Assembly: GCF_029223585.1 (NCBI RefSeq)
Contig: NZ_CP119423.1
Coordinates: forward strand, 1,612,001-1,676,000
DNA length: 64,000 bases
Reading direction: 5' to 3'
Source: Photobacterium sp. DA100
GTDB lineage: Bacteria; Pseudomonadota; Gammaproteobacteria; Enterobacterales; Vibrionaceae
The notes beneath the pieces are model-generated. The model made no database searches. It saw only the letters and a list, made by a program, of their open reading frames with translations, and was not told the origin of the DNA. Position 1 is the stretch's first letter. Every line of letters starts with the position of its first letter. The translations under genes were made by a program, and so were the position numbers. Below, piece after piece: positions 35,808-45,663 of this stretch.

Positions 35808-35825
35808 ACGGGCGGCAACGCCCGT
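35808..35825. other. Intercistronic hairpin
   Basis: ACGGGCG / CGCCCGT around GCAA without a T tract, between the autotransporter and the downstream lyase gene. Probably a stabilising or attenuating element. Confidence 0.4.
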
Positions 35826-35853
35826 ACCTGCCAATAAAGTTAAAGGTTAAGCA

Positions 35854-38800
35854 ATGAATTCTCTACATAAATTCAGCAGGTTGCCACTGCTTATTTCGGC
35901 GGTGCTTGGTATGTCTGCATGTTCCGGGTTATCTGTTACCCAACCAACAGAACAGGCCGCACCGCCACCGGTGATGCAGTCACAGATCTTAGCGATGACC
36001 GGGGAGACGGTACCGGACTACGCCGAAGCCGGCCAGGGCTCGAGTCTGTCGCTGAGCAAGGCGCGATATGTGCTAGGCGAGCAGTCGCTGCAGTGGGACT
36101 GGACCGCCAATAGCACCTTGGTTTTCCGCCAGCCGATTTCGCTGGTGACCGACATGGAGGCACGCCGGACATGGGGGCGTGCCGCAACCCAGGTGCTGTC
36201 ATTTTGGGTGTACAACGAAGTACCGGTAGATGATTACATGATTGTCGATTTGGGCCGGGGACTCAGTGCCGCGTCTAACGCGGATGCGGGCTTCAAAGTG
36301 CACATGAACTTCACTGGCTGGCGTACCGTCGGCGTGTCACTGCAAAACGATATTCAAGGCCGCGAAGTAGAAGGGCAGGGGATCACCGACAACGGTTCCG
36401 GTGAAGGCCGCGGGATGAACAGCATGCCCGGTGGCCCGCGCAGCGACATGGATAGCATCCGCTTCACCGCGCCGGGGAAAGCCAAACAAGGGACATTCTA
36501 TATCGATCGTGTCATGCTGTCGGTAGACGATGCCCGTTACCAATGGTCGGACGATCAGGTAACCACCCGTTATGATATTCCTGAGATTGATTTCGGGTTG
36601 CCGGCCCAGCTCCCTGTGGCTCAGCAGCACGAAATTGCCGCTGCCGAGTCTATCCGTGAGTCATTGATTGATGTCTTTATCGGGGCCGAGCGCCTCAAAG
36701 GGGTCAAGGCGTTTAATAGCCTGGAGACACTGCGCGAGCAGTATGCCTCGCTACGGATCAAGCGCGATGAAAACGGGGTGCTGTCTGGGCGCCATATCAT
36801 TACCGGCAAGCAAAAAGTGATTTATCAGCCCGAATTCATGAAGGAAGAAGATAAAGCACTGTTTGCTGATTATGTCACCCTGTCAGAATACTCCAATATC
36901 CTGTTCAACATCGGGCGTTTTTGGCATAAAACCGACGAACCGGCCATCAAGCAGGAGCTGGCCGACATGTATGTGCTGATGACAGAGCATATTCTTGACC
37001 AGGGCTTTGTCGATGGCAGTAGTCTGGTGACTACTCACCACTGGGGCTATAGCTCGCGCTGGTGGTATATCTCTGCCATGCTGATGTCTGAGGTTCTGAC
37101 CGAAGCCGAACTGCGCCAGCCGATATTCGATGCCTTACTGTGGTATTCACGTGAGTTCAAGGCCAACTTCGATATGGTCGCGGGACCGGAAAGTTCGGAT
37201 CTGGATTACTTCAATACGCTTTCTCGTCAGCATTTGGCGCTGCTTATGCTCGAACCGGATCAGGACCGCCGCATCGCACTGCTGAAGAAGTTCGGTAACT
37301 ACATCAATATCGCCCTGTCACAAACGCCGCCGGGAGGCTACGACGGTTTGCGCCCTGACGGAACCGCATGGCGCCATGAGGGGAACTATCCGGGGTATTC
37401 ATTCCCGGCATTCAACAATGCCGCGCAGCTGGTGTATATGTTGCAGGGCACGCCGTTTAGCGTGAGCAGCGAAGGGCGTGCCGCCCTTAAGAAAGCGATG
37501 TTGTCGGCATGGATCTACAGTAACCCGGAAGTTGGCCTCGGCCTGTCTGGCCGCCATCCGTTTAACCCGCCTGCGGTGACCCACCTTGATGAGTCCTACC
37601 GTTGGCTCGCCCTGACCGGCAACCCGGAGACCGGCGAGAAAGTCGATAAGGCCCTGGCAGCGGCTTACTTGCAGATCACGGGGAAAACCGAGGCCGAATC
37701 GGTTGCCTTGTTCGGTGAAGCGATCACCCCGGCGGCATTGCCGCAAGGTTACTGGGCCTTTAACGGCGGGGCATTTGGTATTCACCGCTACCGGGACAAC
37801 ATGGTGACGATGAAAGCCTACAACAGCAATGTTTGGTCATCGGAAATCTATTACCGCGACAACCGATACGGTCGCTACCAAAGCCACGGTGCCGTCCAAG
37901 TTGTGCCGTTTGGCAAGCAGGCAGAGATAGGTTTTAGCCAGGACGGCTGGGACTGGAATCGGAATCCGGGTACCACAACCCTCCACCTGCTGCTGGAGCA
38001 GCTTGACAGCCCGAATTCACATACGCTGATGCTGCGCGGCGACCAGCCGTTCAGCGGGGCTTCCTCGCTAGATGGACAGTTCGGGATGTTTGCCTTTAAG
38101 TTCAAAGCACCGTCAATGCCTAAGTTTGACAGTAGCTTTACCGCGAGGAAATCGACCTTCTCCGTCGCTGACAGGGTAGTGATGCTGGGCAGCGATATCA
38201 GCAACTCGAGTAAGGGCAACGCGACGGAAACCACGCTGTTCCAGCACGGCATCACCCCGCAGGCTGATGAGATCTGGATCAATGGCGAGCAGGTGCGCGA
38301 CATGCCATACCAGACACAGCTTGGCCAAGGTGATTGGTTGATGGACGGTCACGGCAACGGGTATTTGATCACCAGTGATGTAACGGTAGAAGTCAGGCGC
38401 CAGCACCAGCAGTCGGCCAATGATAAAACCCGCCGACCAACAGAAGGCAACTTCTCGGTCGCGTGGATCAACCATGGCAACGCCCCATCGGATGCGGGTT
38501 ATGAGTATCTGTTAGTGCTCGATGCCACCGCGGAGAAAATGACCACCTTGGCTGAAGCCTACAAGGGGTCAGGTGAGAAGCCTTACGAGGTCTTGCGCGA
38601 GGATAGCAGAGTGCATGTGGTACGGGACAAGCAAACGGGTGTGACAGCCTATGCTGCTTTCGACAGTGTCAGCCTAGACAGCGGCGTGGTGACCCAGGTA
38701 GCTCAGCCTGCCATTGTCATGACTCGCCAGTTGGCCGATGGCCAGTTGATGGTCTCGGGGGTTACGCCGGATCTTAACATGACCCGTTATACGGAAGCGA

Positions 38801-38955
38801 AACCAACCTCTGTCAGTGTCACCCTTGCCGGCAGGTGGCAGCCAGTGACGGCGAACGATAAGGTCAAGGTGAAAACTGACTCGTCGACGACCACCCTGAC
38901 CTTCGAGATTTACTTCGGCATGGTGCAGGAGCTGACACTGGCGCCGGTGTCCTAA
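35854..38955 (+). CDS. PL8 polysaccharide lyase, lipoprotein form
   Basis: A 1033-residue chondroitinase ABC-like lyase beginning with a lipoprotein signal (lipobox MSAC, Cys23), so it is membrane anchored. The complete active site by homology is His508 and Tyr515 (WRHEGNYPGY), Arg567 (SGRHPF) and Glu664 (WSSEIY). An N-terminal galactose-binding-like region, the alpha/alpha toroid and C-terminal beta-sandwiches all appear present from the length. It is the copy most like P. vulgaris ABC I as I recall it, suggesting activity on chondroitin and dermatan sulfates. Third gene of the porin-autotransporter-lyase unit, closed by a terminator. Confidence 0.95.
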   Translation: MNSLHKFSRLPLLISAVLGMSACSGLSVTQPTEQAAPPPVMQSQILAMTGETVPDYAEAGQGSSLSLSKARYVLGEQSLQWDWTANSTLVFRQPISLVTDMEARRTWGRAATQVLSFWVYNEVPVDDYMIVDLGRGLSAASNADAGFKVHMNFTGWRTVGVSLQNDIQGREVEGQGITDNGSGEGRGMNSMPGGPRSDMDSIRFTAPGKAKQGTFYIDRVMLSVDDARYQWSDDQVTTRYDIPEIDFGLPAQLPVAQQHEIAAAESIRESLIDVFIGAERLKGVKAFNSLETLREQYASLRIKRDENGVLSGRHIITGKQKVIYQPEFMKEEDKALFADYVTLSEYSNILFNIGRFWHKTDEPAIKQELADMYVLMTEHILDQGFVDGSSLVTTHHWGYSSRWWYISAMLMSEVLTEAELRQPIFDALLWYSREFKANFDMVAGPESSDLDYFNTLSRQHLALLMLEPDQDRRIALLKKFGNYINIALSQTPPGGYDGLRPDGTAWRHEGNYPGYSFPAFNNAAQLVYMLQGTPFSVSSEGRAALKKAMLSAWIYSNPEVGLGLSGRHPFNPPAVTHLDESYRWLALTGNPETGEKVDKALAAAYLQITGKTEAESVALFGEAITPAALPQGYWAFNGGAFGIHRYRDNMVTMKAYNSNVWSSEIYYRDNRYGRYQSHGAVQVVPFGKQAEIGFSQDGWDWNRNPGTTTLHLLLEQLDSPNSHTLMLRGDQPFSGASSLDGQFGMFAFKFKAPSMPKFDSSFTARKSTFSVADRVVMLGSDISNSSKGNATETTLFQHGITPQADEIWINGEQVRDMPYQTQLGQGDWLMDGHGNGYLITSDVTVEVRRQHQQSANDKTRRPTEGNFSVAWINHGNAPSDAGYEYLLVLDATAEKMTTLAEAYKGSGEKPYEVLREDSRVHVVRDKQTGVTAYAAFDSVSLDSGVVTQVAQPAIVMTRQLADGQLMVSGVTPDLNMTRYTEAKPTSVSVTLAGRWQPVTANDKVKVKTDSSTTTLTFEIYFGMVQELTLAPVS

Positions 38956-38974
38956 TCAATCTCTTCATATCAGG

Positions 38975-39006
38975 AGCCGGGCATATATTGCCCGGCTTAT
39001 TTTTTG
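38975..39006 (+). terminator. Rho-independent terminator after the lipoprotein lyase
   Basis: Stem AGCCGGGCA / TGCCCGGCT with a five-base loop and a run of Ts. Confidence 0.85.
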
Positions 39007-39039
39007 TGTCCTTTCAGTTTTGCCCTGAAAACTTTCCTT

Positions 39040-39151
39040 TTATTTCATTTTGTGATCAAAAACGTTTTTCATTTCCGTTTTTTGGCGTATATTTTCTTTC
39101 GTTTTCTTTCTTTTTGTTTTTATGTCCTTTCAAAGATGCGGGGCTTTTGCA
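39040..39151 (+). promoter_or_regulatory. AgaR-like and CRP-like tract before the sulfatase-maturase gene
   Basis: TTTTGTGATCAAAAA (about 39048-39062) resembles a CRP half site. It is followed by ATTTTCTTTCGTTTTC and TTTCTTTTTG at 39091-39120, the densest match in the window to repeated TTTCRTTT AgaR elements. Confidence 0.55.
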
Positions 39152-40411
39152 ATGACTACCTTTCGTTCTAATCATGCTCGTTTTCATATGATGGCCAAGC
39201 CAGCCAGCTATCGTTGCAACCTTAAGTGCGACTATTGCTTCTATTTGGAAAAAGAGCAGATGATGCAGCCCGGCGAGACAGCAAAGCAGGCGGCTGCGGA
39301 CCAAATGTCAGATGCGATGCTAAAGCGCTATGTACGCGATTATATCCGCTCGCAAGATAGCGACATGATTGACTTTGCCTGGCAGGGCGGGGAGCCGACG
39401 CTGGCTGGCTTGGACTTTTACCGTAATGCAGTCAAATACCAAAAGCAGTATGCGGAAGGGAGAACAATCACCAACAGTTTCCAAACCAATGCCGTTGCCA
39501 TTAACCGGCAATGGGCGCAGTTCTTTGCCGAGCATAATTTTTTGATCGGGGTGTCGGTCGACGGGGCGGCGGAGGTACATGATAAATACCGCATTTCGGT
39601 TAACGGCAAACCTACTTTCGAACGGGTCAAGCACGCCATCGAACTGCTAAAAGAGTATCAGGTTCAATTCAATACTCTGACCGTCATCAATGATCAGAAC
39701 TGGAACAAGGGCAAAGAGACGTACCATGCCCTCAAGGCGCTGGGCTCGGAGCATTTGCAGTTTATTCCTATTGTCGAAATCGAGCCGCATTGCCAGCAGA
39801 GTACGACAGGTCATTATTCTCCCGCAGCCGATGCCACACTGACGCCATTTTCGGTGCCCGCCAATGGCTATGGCCGGTTTATGACCGATGTCTTCAATGA
39901 ATGGGTTGCCCGGGATGTTGGCCAGATCTACGTTCGTATGTTCGACAGTATTCTGGCAACGTGGATGGGCTATCCGGCCTCGGTCTGCGTGCAGTCTAAA
40001 AATTGTGGCCAGGCGATGGTGATAGAGGCCAATGGTGATGTCTATTCGTGCGATCACTATGTTTATCCGGCCAATAAACTCGGCAATATCAGCCAAACCA
40101 ATATCGCCAAGCTGGCTCAGAGCAAGCAGCAGCTGCGTTTTGGCCAGGCAAAGTCCACTCGGCTGACTGAGCAGTGCAAGCAGTGTTCGGTTCAGGCCCT
40201 TTGCTATGGCGGCTGTCCGAAGCATCGCATCGTGTCGCTGCCGGGGGAGAAGCATCGCCAAAACTATCTCTGCCAATCCTATCAACAGATATTCAAGCAT
40301 ACCGCACCGGCCATGCACCACATGGTGCAGGCCATCCAGCGCGGTGGCATTGCAGCGGATGTCATGCCTGCGATGTCGACGATATACAACAACGACAAAA
40401 CACAACTTTAA
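39152..40411 (+). CDS. Anaerobic sulfatase-maturating enzyme (radical SAM)
   Basis: A 419-residue radical SAM/SPASM protein. The SAM iron-sulfur motif is CNLKCDYC (CxxxCxxC) near residue 22. Cysteine-rich auxiliary-cluster motifs follow (C-GQAMVIEANGDVYSCDHY, CKQCSVQALCYGGCPKHR). It oxidises the active-site Cys or Ser of sulfatases to formylglycine in the cytoplasm, before export and without oxygen. It is needed by all three sulfatases here. The start at 39152 has GCGGGG upstream; the frame opens earlier at 39122 without a ribosome site. It is cotranscribed with the sulfatase 23 bases downstream. Confidence 0.93.
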   Translation: MTTFRSNHARFHMMAKPASYRCNLKCDYCFYLEKEQMMQPGETAKQAAADQMSDAMLKRYVRDYIRSQDSDMIDFAWQGGEPTLAGLDFYRNAVKYQKQYAEGRTITNSFQTNAVAINRQWAQFFAEHNFLIGVSVDGAAEVHDKYRISVNGKPTFERVKHAIELLKEYQVQFNTLTVINDQNWNKGKETYHALKALGSEHLQFIPIVEIEPHCQQSTTGHYSPAADATLTPFSVPANGYGRFMTDVFNEWVARDVGQIYVRMFDSILATWMGYPASVCVQSKNCGQAMVIEANGDVYSCDHYVYPANKLGNISQTNIAKLAQSKQQLRFGQAKSTRLTEQCKQCSVQALCYGGCPKHRIVSLPGEKHRQNYLCQSYQQIFKHTAPAMHHMVQAIQRGGIAADVMPAMSTIYNNDKTQL

Positions 40412-40434
40412 ACAAGTTAATCAAGGAGTGAACA

Positions 40435-42039
40435 ATGACACTGTCCTCGAAAAAGAAGACGGTATTGGCCGGACTGGTAGCGGCTGCATGTGCAGCAAGC
40501 CCGGTAGTGTCGATGGCTAGCGAGCAGGTAAAACCGAACGTCTTACTGATTGTGATGGATGACTTGGGTACCGCTCAGCTGGATTTCGCCCTGGACAATA
40601 TTGATAAGCAGGCATTGGCGGAGCGCCCGTCGCCCGAGCGCTATGAAGGGGATTTCGACAAACTCTATGACGCAGCCAAGCGCTCGATGCCGAATATAAC
40701 CCAGCTGGCCAATGAAGGGGTGCGTATGACCAATGCATACGTAGCGACTCCGGTATGCGGCCCGTCACGAGCCGGGATGATGACTGGGCGGTTCCCGCAC
40801 AGTTTCGGTATCTACAGCAACGATGATGCACATTCTGGGATCCCGCTCGATATCACGTTGCTCCCTGCACTGATGAATCAAAATGGTTATGCCACCGCGA
40901 ATATCGGCAAGTATCACAATGCCAAGGTCAGAAAAGAGTTTATTGACGAAAGCATCCAGACACGGGATTACCATGACAACCAGATCTCGATTCCGGAGCC
41001 GGGCTATGGGCCGGAGGAGCGGGGGTTTGATTATGCCTATAGCTACTTTGCTTCCGGGGCCGCCTTGTATAATTCACCGGCGATTTTCCGCAATGGCGAA
41101 AATGTCCCCGCGCCGGGTTTCATCACCCATAACCTGACCAACGAGACGCTGCAGTTTATTGAACAGGCCAGCGAGCAGGATAAACCGTTTTTTGTCAACC
41201 TGGCCTATAGCGTACCGCATATCCCGCTGGAACAGCCGGCTCCGGCTAAGTATATGGATCGCTTTGATACCGGCAATGTCGAAGTCGACAAGTACTATGC
41301 CCACGTCAATGCTTCGGACGAGGGGATTGGCCAGATCATCGCTAAGCTCAAAGCATTGGGAGAATACGAGAATACGCTGATTTTCTTCCTGTCCGACAAC
41401 GGGGCGGTACATGAGTCACCCATGCCGATGAACGGCATGGACCGGGCATTCAAGGGGCAGCGCTACCGTGGTGGCGTCCATGTTCCGTTTATTGCCCACT
41501 GGAAGGGGGTACTGCCGGAAAATACCCAGAGCGATACCATGATTTCGGCGATGGATATCTTGCCGACGGCCTTGGCAGCTGCAGGCATTGCGATTCCCGA
41601 GGAAATGAGCGTTGACGGCAAGGACATAATGCCGTTGATGAAAGGGGAAAAACAACAACCGCACAAGTACCTATACTGGGCAGGCCCGCGGGCCCTTCAC
41701 TATGACTCAAGCAATGTCGACTTTTGGAACCATTACTGGAAGTGGATCAGCTTCGAGGAGCAGGAATTTATCCCGAGCAAGTACATTGAAAAACACTCCA
41801 AGGGCGAATGGGCAATTAAAGATCAGGAGTGGTCGCTTCACTACTACGATGGCGGCAACGAGGGATTTGAGCTCTATCACTATGCGAACGATCCCGCTGA
41901 GTCAATTAACTTAGCTGCCAAACACCCGGAGAAAGTTAAAGAGCTTAAAGCGGCCTTCTATGACTGGATCAAGTCCAAGCCAGCTCCTCTGGGCTGGGGC
42001 CAAGACCGATACCAAGTATTGACGGAGTCAGCGAAGTAA
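40435..42039 (+). CDS. Sec-exported S1-type sulfatase
   Basis: A 534-residue sulfatase with a Sec signal peptide (about 28 residues, ending SMAS). Formylglycine motif CGPSR at Cys108, metal site VMDDLGT at 40-46 and FFLSDNGA. It is probably periplasmic and acts on sulfate esters of glycosaminoglycan fragments; the position preference is unknown. It differs from the two Tat-dependent sulfatases in signal type and has DNG where they have DHG. Directly downstream of the maturase gene; AAGGAG precedes the ATG. Confidence 0.93.
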   Translation: MTLSSKKKTVLAGLVAAACAASPVVSMASEQVKPNVLLIVMDDLGTAQLDFALDNIDKQALAERPSPERYEGDFDKLYDAAKRSMPNITQLANEGVRMTNAYVATPVCGPSRAGMMTGRFPHSFGIYSNDDAHSGIPLDITLLPALMNQNGYATANIGKYHNAKVRKEFIDESIQTRDYHDNQISIPEPGYGPEERGFDYAYSYFASGAALYNSPAIFRNGENVPAPGFITHNLTNETLQFIEQASEQDKPFFVNLAYSVPHIPLEQPAPAKYMDRFDTGNVEVDKYYAHVNASDEGIGQIIAKLKALGEYENTLIFFLSDNGAVHESPMPMNGMDRAFKGQRYRGGVHVPFIAHWKGVLPENTQSDTMISAMDILPTALAAAGIAIPEEMSVDGKDIMPLMKGEKQQPHKYLYWAGPRALHYDSSNVDFWNHYWKWISFEEQEFIPSKYIEKHSKGEWAIKDQEWSLHYYDGGNEGFELYHYANDPAESINLAAKHPEKVKELKAAFYDWIKSKPAPLGWGQDRYQVLTESAK

Positions 42040-42056
42040 AGCTTGCTGTGATGTTA

Positions 42057-42079
42057 GGGCCTCGTTCGAGGCCCTTTTT
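42057..42079 (+). terminator. Rho-independent terminator after the third sulfatase
   Basis: GGGCCTCG / CGAGGCCC around TT with five Ts. The next gene starts only 16 bases on, so its expression may rely on readthrough. Confidence 0.85.
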
Positions 42080-42095
42080 CGATGGATTGTGACCG

Positions 42096-43589
42096 ATGCA
42101 AAAAACAATAAACGCCACCGAGCGTCCCATTATTCCCTACGAACATCCTGATACCGCCATTTATCTCAGGTTGTTCAAAGAGAACTTGACCCGGCTGCGC
42201 TACCGCAAGGCAGCCTACTCTCAGCATGATGACTATATTCGTCAGCAATTTTCAACGGTTGGCCAACTGCGCCAGCAGTGTGACGATTTGGTTCGCTATG
42301 TCGCCGAGGCCTTTGAACATTACGCCGTGTGGGATTATACCCATGCGTATTACCCGGGAAGGCCGAGCCAGCAGAATGCTCGTACCGATGCGATGGAGGG
42401 ATGCAGCCGGGTTATCCCGACCTTGGCAGCCTGGTTATCCCGACAAAAAGGCACGAGTACCATGCTTAACGGCCTGAACGGGCAGCCGCTGGATATCGCC
42501 TTATGGTTGAAGAAAGCGTTTTTGGCCGGCACCGATCCCGCCCACCCGGGCTATTGGGGGGAGTTGCATGATTATGATCAGCGCATCTGTGAAAGCGCCG
42601 ATCTGGCCCTGGCGCTGTGGTTGAGCCGGGAGACGGTGTGGACGACCTTGACCTATGGCCAGCAAAAGCAAATTGTCGCCTGGTTCAAGCAGGTCAACCA
42701 TTGCCAGACCGTTGACAATAATTGGCATCTTTTTCCGCTGACCGTGCAACTGGTGATCAACTCACTCACCGGCGAGGATCATTTTGATCACACCCGCTAC
42801 CACAGGATAAAAGAGTTCTATGTCGGAGATGGCTGGTTTCGGGACGGCGCGAAAGGCAACTACGACTATTACAATGCCTGGGGATTTTATTATTCACTCT
42901 ATTGGTTTGATCAAATCGATCCTAGTTTTGACCCGGAATTCATTCGTGCCAGCTTGCAGGCTTTTTCCAAAAATTACCGCGCGTTCTTTACCCCTGTTGG
43001 CTTGCCTCTGTTTGGCCGGAGTGCGTGTTACCGACTAGCCGCATCAGCCCCGCTTCTGGCTGCGGTCGATCTAAATCGCCGTCATTCCTACCGCGGCGGG
43101 TTGCATCTCGGGGAGGCCAAACGGGCCTTCCGTACCAGCCTTGAGTACTTTATCTCTCACGGTGCTTTGCAATACGGTGCGCCAACGCAAGGTCTGTTTG
43201 GCGATGACGCACGGCTGGTGGATAACTACAGTGGTCCAGCAAGCAGCTTCTGGTCATTGCGGGCGTTAAACATCGCCCTGTACTGTGGGGATCGGCTTAA
43301 TCTCTGGCAAGCAGAAGAGCACCCGCTTGAGATTGAACGGGGAGACTTTTCATTTGAGATCCCTGCGATTGAAGCCAAGGTGATTGGCACTTTCAAAACG
43401 AAAGAGGTCGTGGTGATTTTTCAGTCAGAGTATTGTGAGCAGCAAGATCCGCTTTCTCGTCGTCTGGAGCGACAAAAACTGGCAAGAAAAATCCAGGAAA
43501 TACTGACCGGACGTGCGGAGAGACCCAAGAATAACCTGCTGCGCAAAGGGATCACTTGCTACAGCTCGAAAATGTCGCATTTCTTTTAG
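42096..43589 (+). CDS. DUF2264-family protein, putative glycan-active enzyme
   Basis: A 497-residue protein without signal peptide that I place in DUF2264 from blocks such as ARTDAMEGCSR, DNNWHLFPL, DGWFRDG, YDYYNAWGFYYSLYW and FGRSACYRLA. The fold expected is an (alpha/alpha) barrel like GH88/GH105 and polysaccharide lyases. Some members are, as I recall, beta-glucuronidases in CAZy GH154. Here it could cleave saturated uronic acid from non-reducing ends in the cytoplasm, complementing the GH105 enzyme (inference). It lies between the sulfatase and kbaY, with a terminator upstream. Confidence 0.7.
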   Translation: MQKTINATERPIIPYEHPDTAIYLRLFKENLTRLRYRKAAYSQHDDYIRQQFSTVGQLRQQCDDLVRYVAEAFEHYAVWDYTHAYYPGRPSQQNARTDAMEGCSRVIPTLAAWLSRQKGTSTMLNGLNGQPLDIALWLKKAFLAGTDPAHPGYWGELHDYDQRICESADLALALWLSRETVWTTLTYGQQKQIVAWFKQVNHCQTVDNNWHLFPLTVQLVINSLTGEDHFDHTRYHRIKEFYVGDGWFRDGAKGNYDYYNAWGFYYSLYWFDQIDPSFDPEFIRASLQAFSKNYRAFFTPVGLPLFGRSACYRLAASAPLLAAVDLNRRHSYRGGLHLGEAKRAFRTSLEYFISHGALQYGAPTQGLFGDDARLVDNYSGPASSFWSLRALNIALYCGDRLNLWQAEEHPLEIERGDFSFEIPAIEAKVIGTFKTKEVVVIFQSEYCEQQDPLSRRLERQKLARKIQEILTGRAERPKNNLLRKGITCYSSKMSHFF

Positions 43590-43599
43590 TTTTAATTTC

Positions 43600-44553
<954 letters not shown>

Positions 44554-44597
44554 CCCCCCTTACAAGCAAGCGTTAAGATACTCCCAGTCTTTTTTTT

Positions 44598-44648
44598 GGC
44601 TACACCGAATAGTGCTCTCTCATTTCCCGGTGTAGCCATTTTTATTTT
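44598..44648 (+). terminator. Terminator between kbaY and kdgK
   Basis: Ten-base stem GGCTACACCG / CGGTGTAGCC with a 20-base loop and ATTTTTATTTT after it. Confidence 0.75.
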
Positions 44649-44680
44649 CTGTTAACTGCATATGTGATGGATAACAAGCA

Positions 44681-45646
44681 ATGGCCTCGTCTCTGACGTT
44701 CAAAAAGAAAAAAGTAGCCGTGATCGGCGAGTGCATGATTGAGCTGAGTGGTCAGCCATTCGGCCAGCAAGCACAGTACTTTGGTGGGGATACGCTCAAT
44801 ACGGCGCTGTATTTGTCCCGTCTGGTGCCGGGTATGAATCCCGCATATGTGACGGCATTGGGCAATGACAATTACAGCCGGTACATGCGCCAATCTTGGT
44901 TGCAGGAAGGAATTGATACGCAGTTTGTCCTGACGCTCGATGGGAAGTTACCGGGTTTATATGCCATTGAGAATACCCCGTGCGGTGAAAAGAGTTTTCA
45001 CTATTGGCGCAATGATTCTGCTGCGCGCTGCCTTTGCCGGCACGAGCTATTTGGCTCGGTTGTTGACGATTTGAAAGCGTTTGACTTGGTCTATCTCACC
45101 GGTATCACTCTGGCCATTTTGCCTGATCCGGACAAGTACCTGCTGCTTCGGGCGCTGGAGACCCTCCAAGAGGAGGGGGTGAAGATAGCGGTAGATTCAA
45201 ATTATCGTCCAGCGCTATGGCCATCATCATCTCTGGCTTGCGAGTGGATCGGCAAACTCTATCAATTAGCGGATATTGCCCTGGTTACCGCTGATGACGA
45301 GGACCGGCTGCTTGGGATGCACGATTCTCCGCCGCTGATCATTGCCAAACGCATGCACTCGATGGGGGTCAAGCAGGTTGTGGTCAAGCTCGGCCAGGAA
45401 GGGGCAATGTGGTCTCAGTATGGGCTAAATGGCATGGCGAGAGGAAACAAGGTGGATCGGGTCATGGATACGACGGCTGGCGGAGATGCATTTAATGCGG
45501 CATTTCTGGCTGCATGGAGTATGGGGATGGAGATGCACGAGTGTTGCCATTGGGGCAATAAGCTGGCGGCAAGGGTTATTCAGCACAAGGGCGCAATCAT
45601 TCCGAGAGATTATACCGGATACCTTACCGAGTTAATGAATGTTTAG
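44681..45646 (+). CDS. kdgK: 2-keto-3-deoxygluconate kinase (PfkB family)
   Basis: A 321-residue PfkB/ribokinase-family kinase. It has IGECMIEL at the start, FGGDTLNTALYL, VVKLGQEGA and DTTAGGDAFNAAF with the catalytic Asp. The pattern fits KdgK, which phosphorylates 2-keto-3-deoxygluconate from KduD to KDPG. The KDPG aldolase (eda) is not in the window. The locus also lacks an obvious tagatose-6-phosphate kinase; this protein could have a second activity, but KdgK is the better fit. It follows a terminator and precedes a DJ-1 family gene by 17 bases. Confidence 0.87.
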   Translation: MASSLTFKKKKVAVIGECMIELSGQPFGQQAQYFGGDTLNTALYLSRLVPGMNPAYVTALGNDNYSRYMRQSWLQEGIDTQFVLTLDGKLPGLYAIENTPCGEKSFHYWRNDSAARCLCRHELFGSVVDDLKAFDLVYLTGITLAILPDPDKYLLLRALETLQEEGVKIAVDSNYRPALWPSSSLACEWIGKLYQLADIALVTADDEDRLLGMHDSPPLIIAKRMHSMGVKQVVVKLGQEGAMWSQYGLNGMARGNKVDRVMDTTAGGDAFNAAFLAAWSMGMEMHECCHWGNKLAARVIQHKGAIIPRDYTGYLTELMNV

Positions 45647-45663
45647 GCTTTAAGGAAAAAGTA

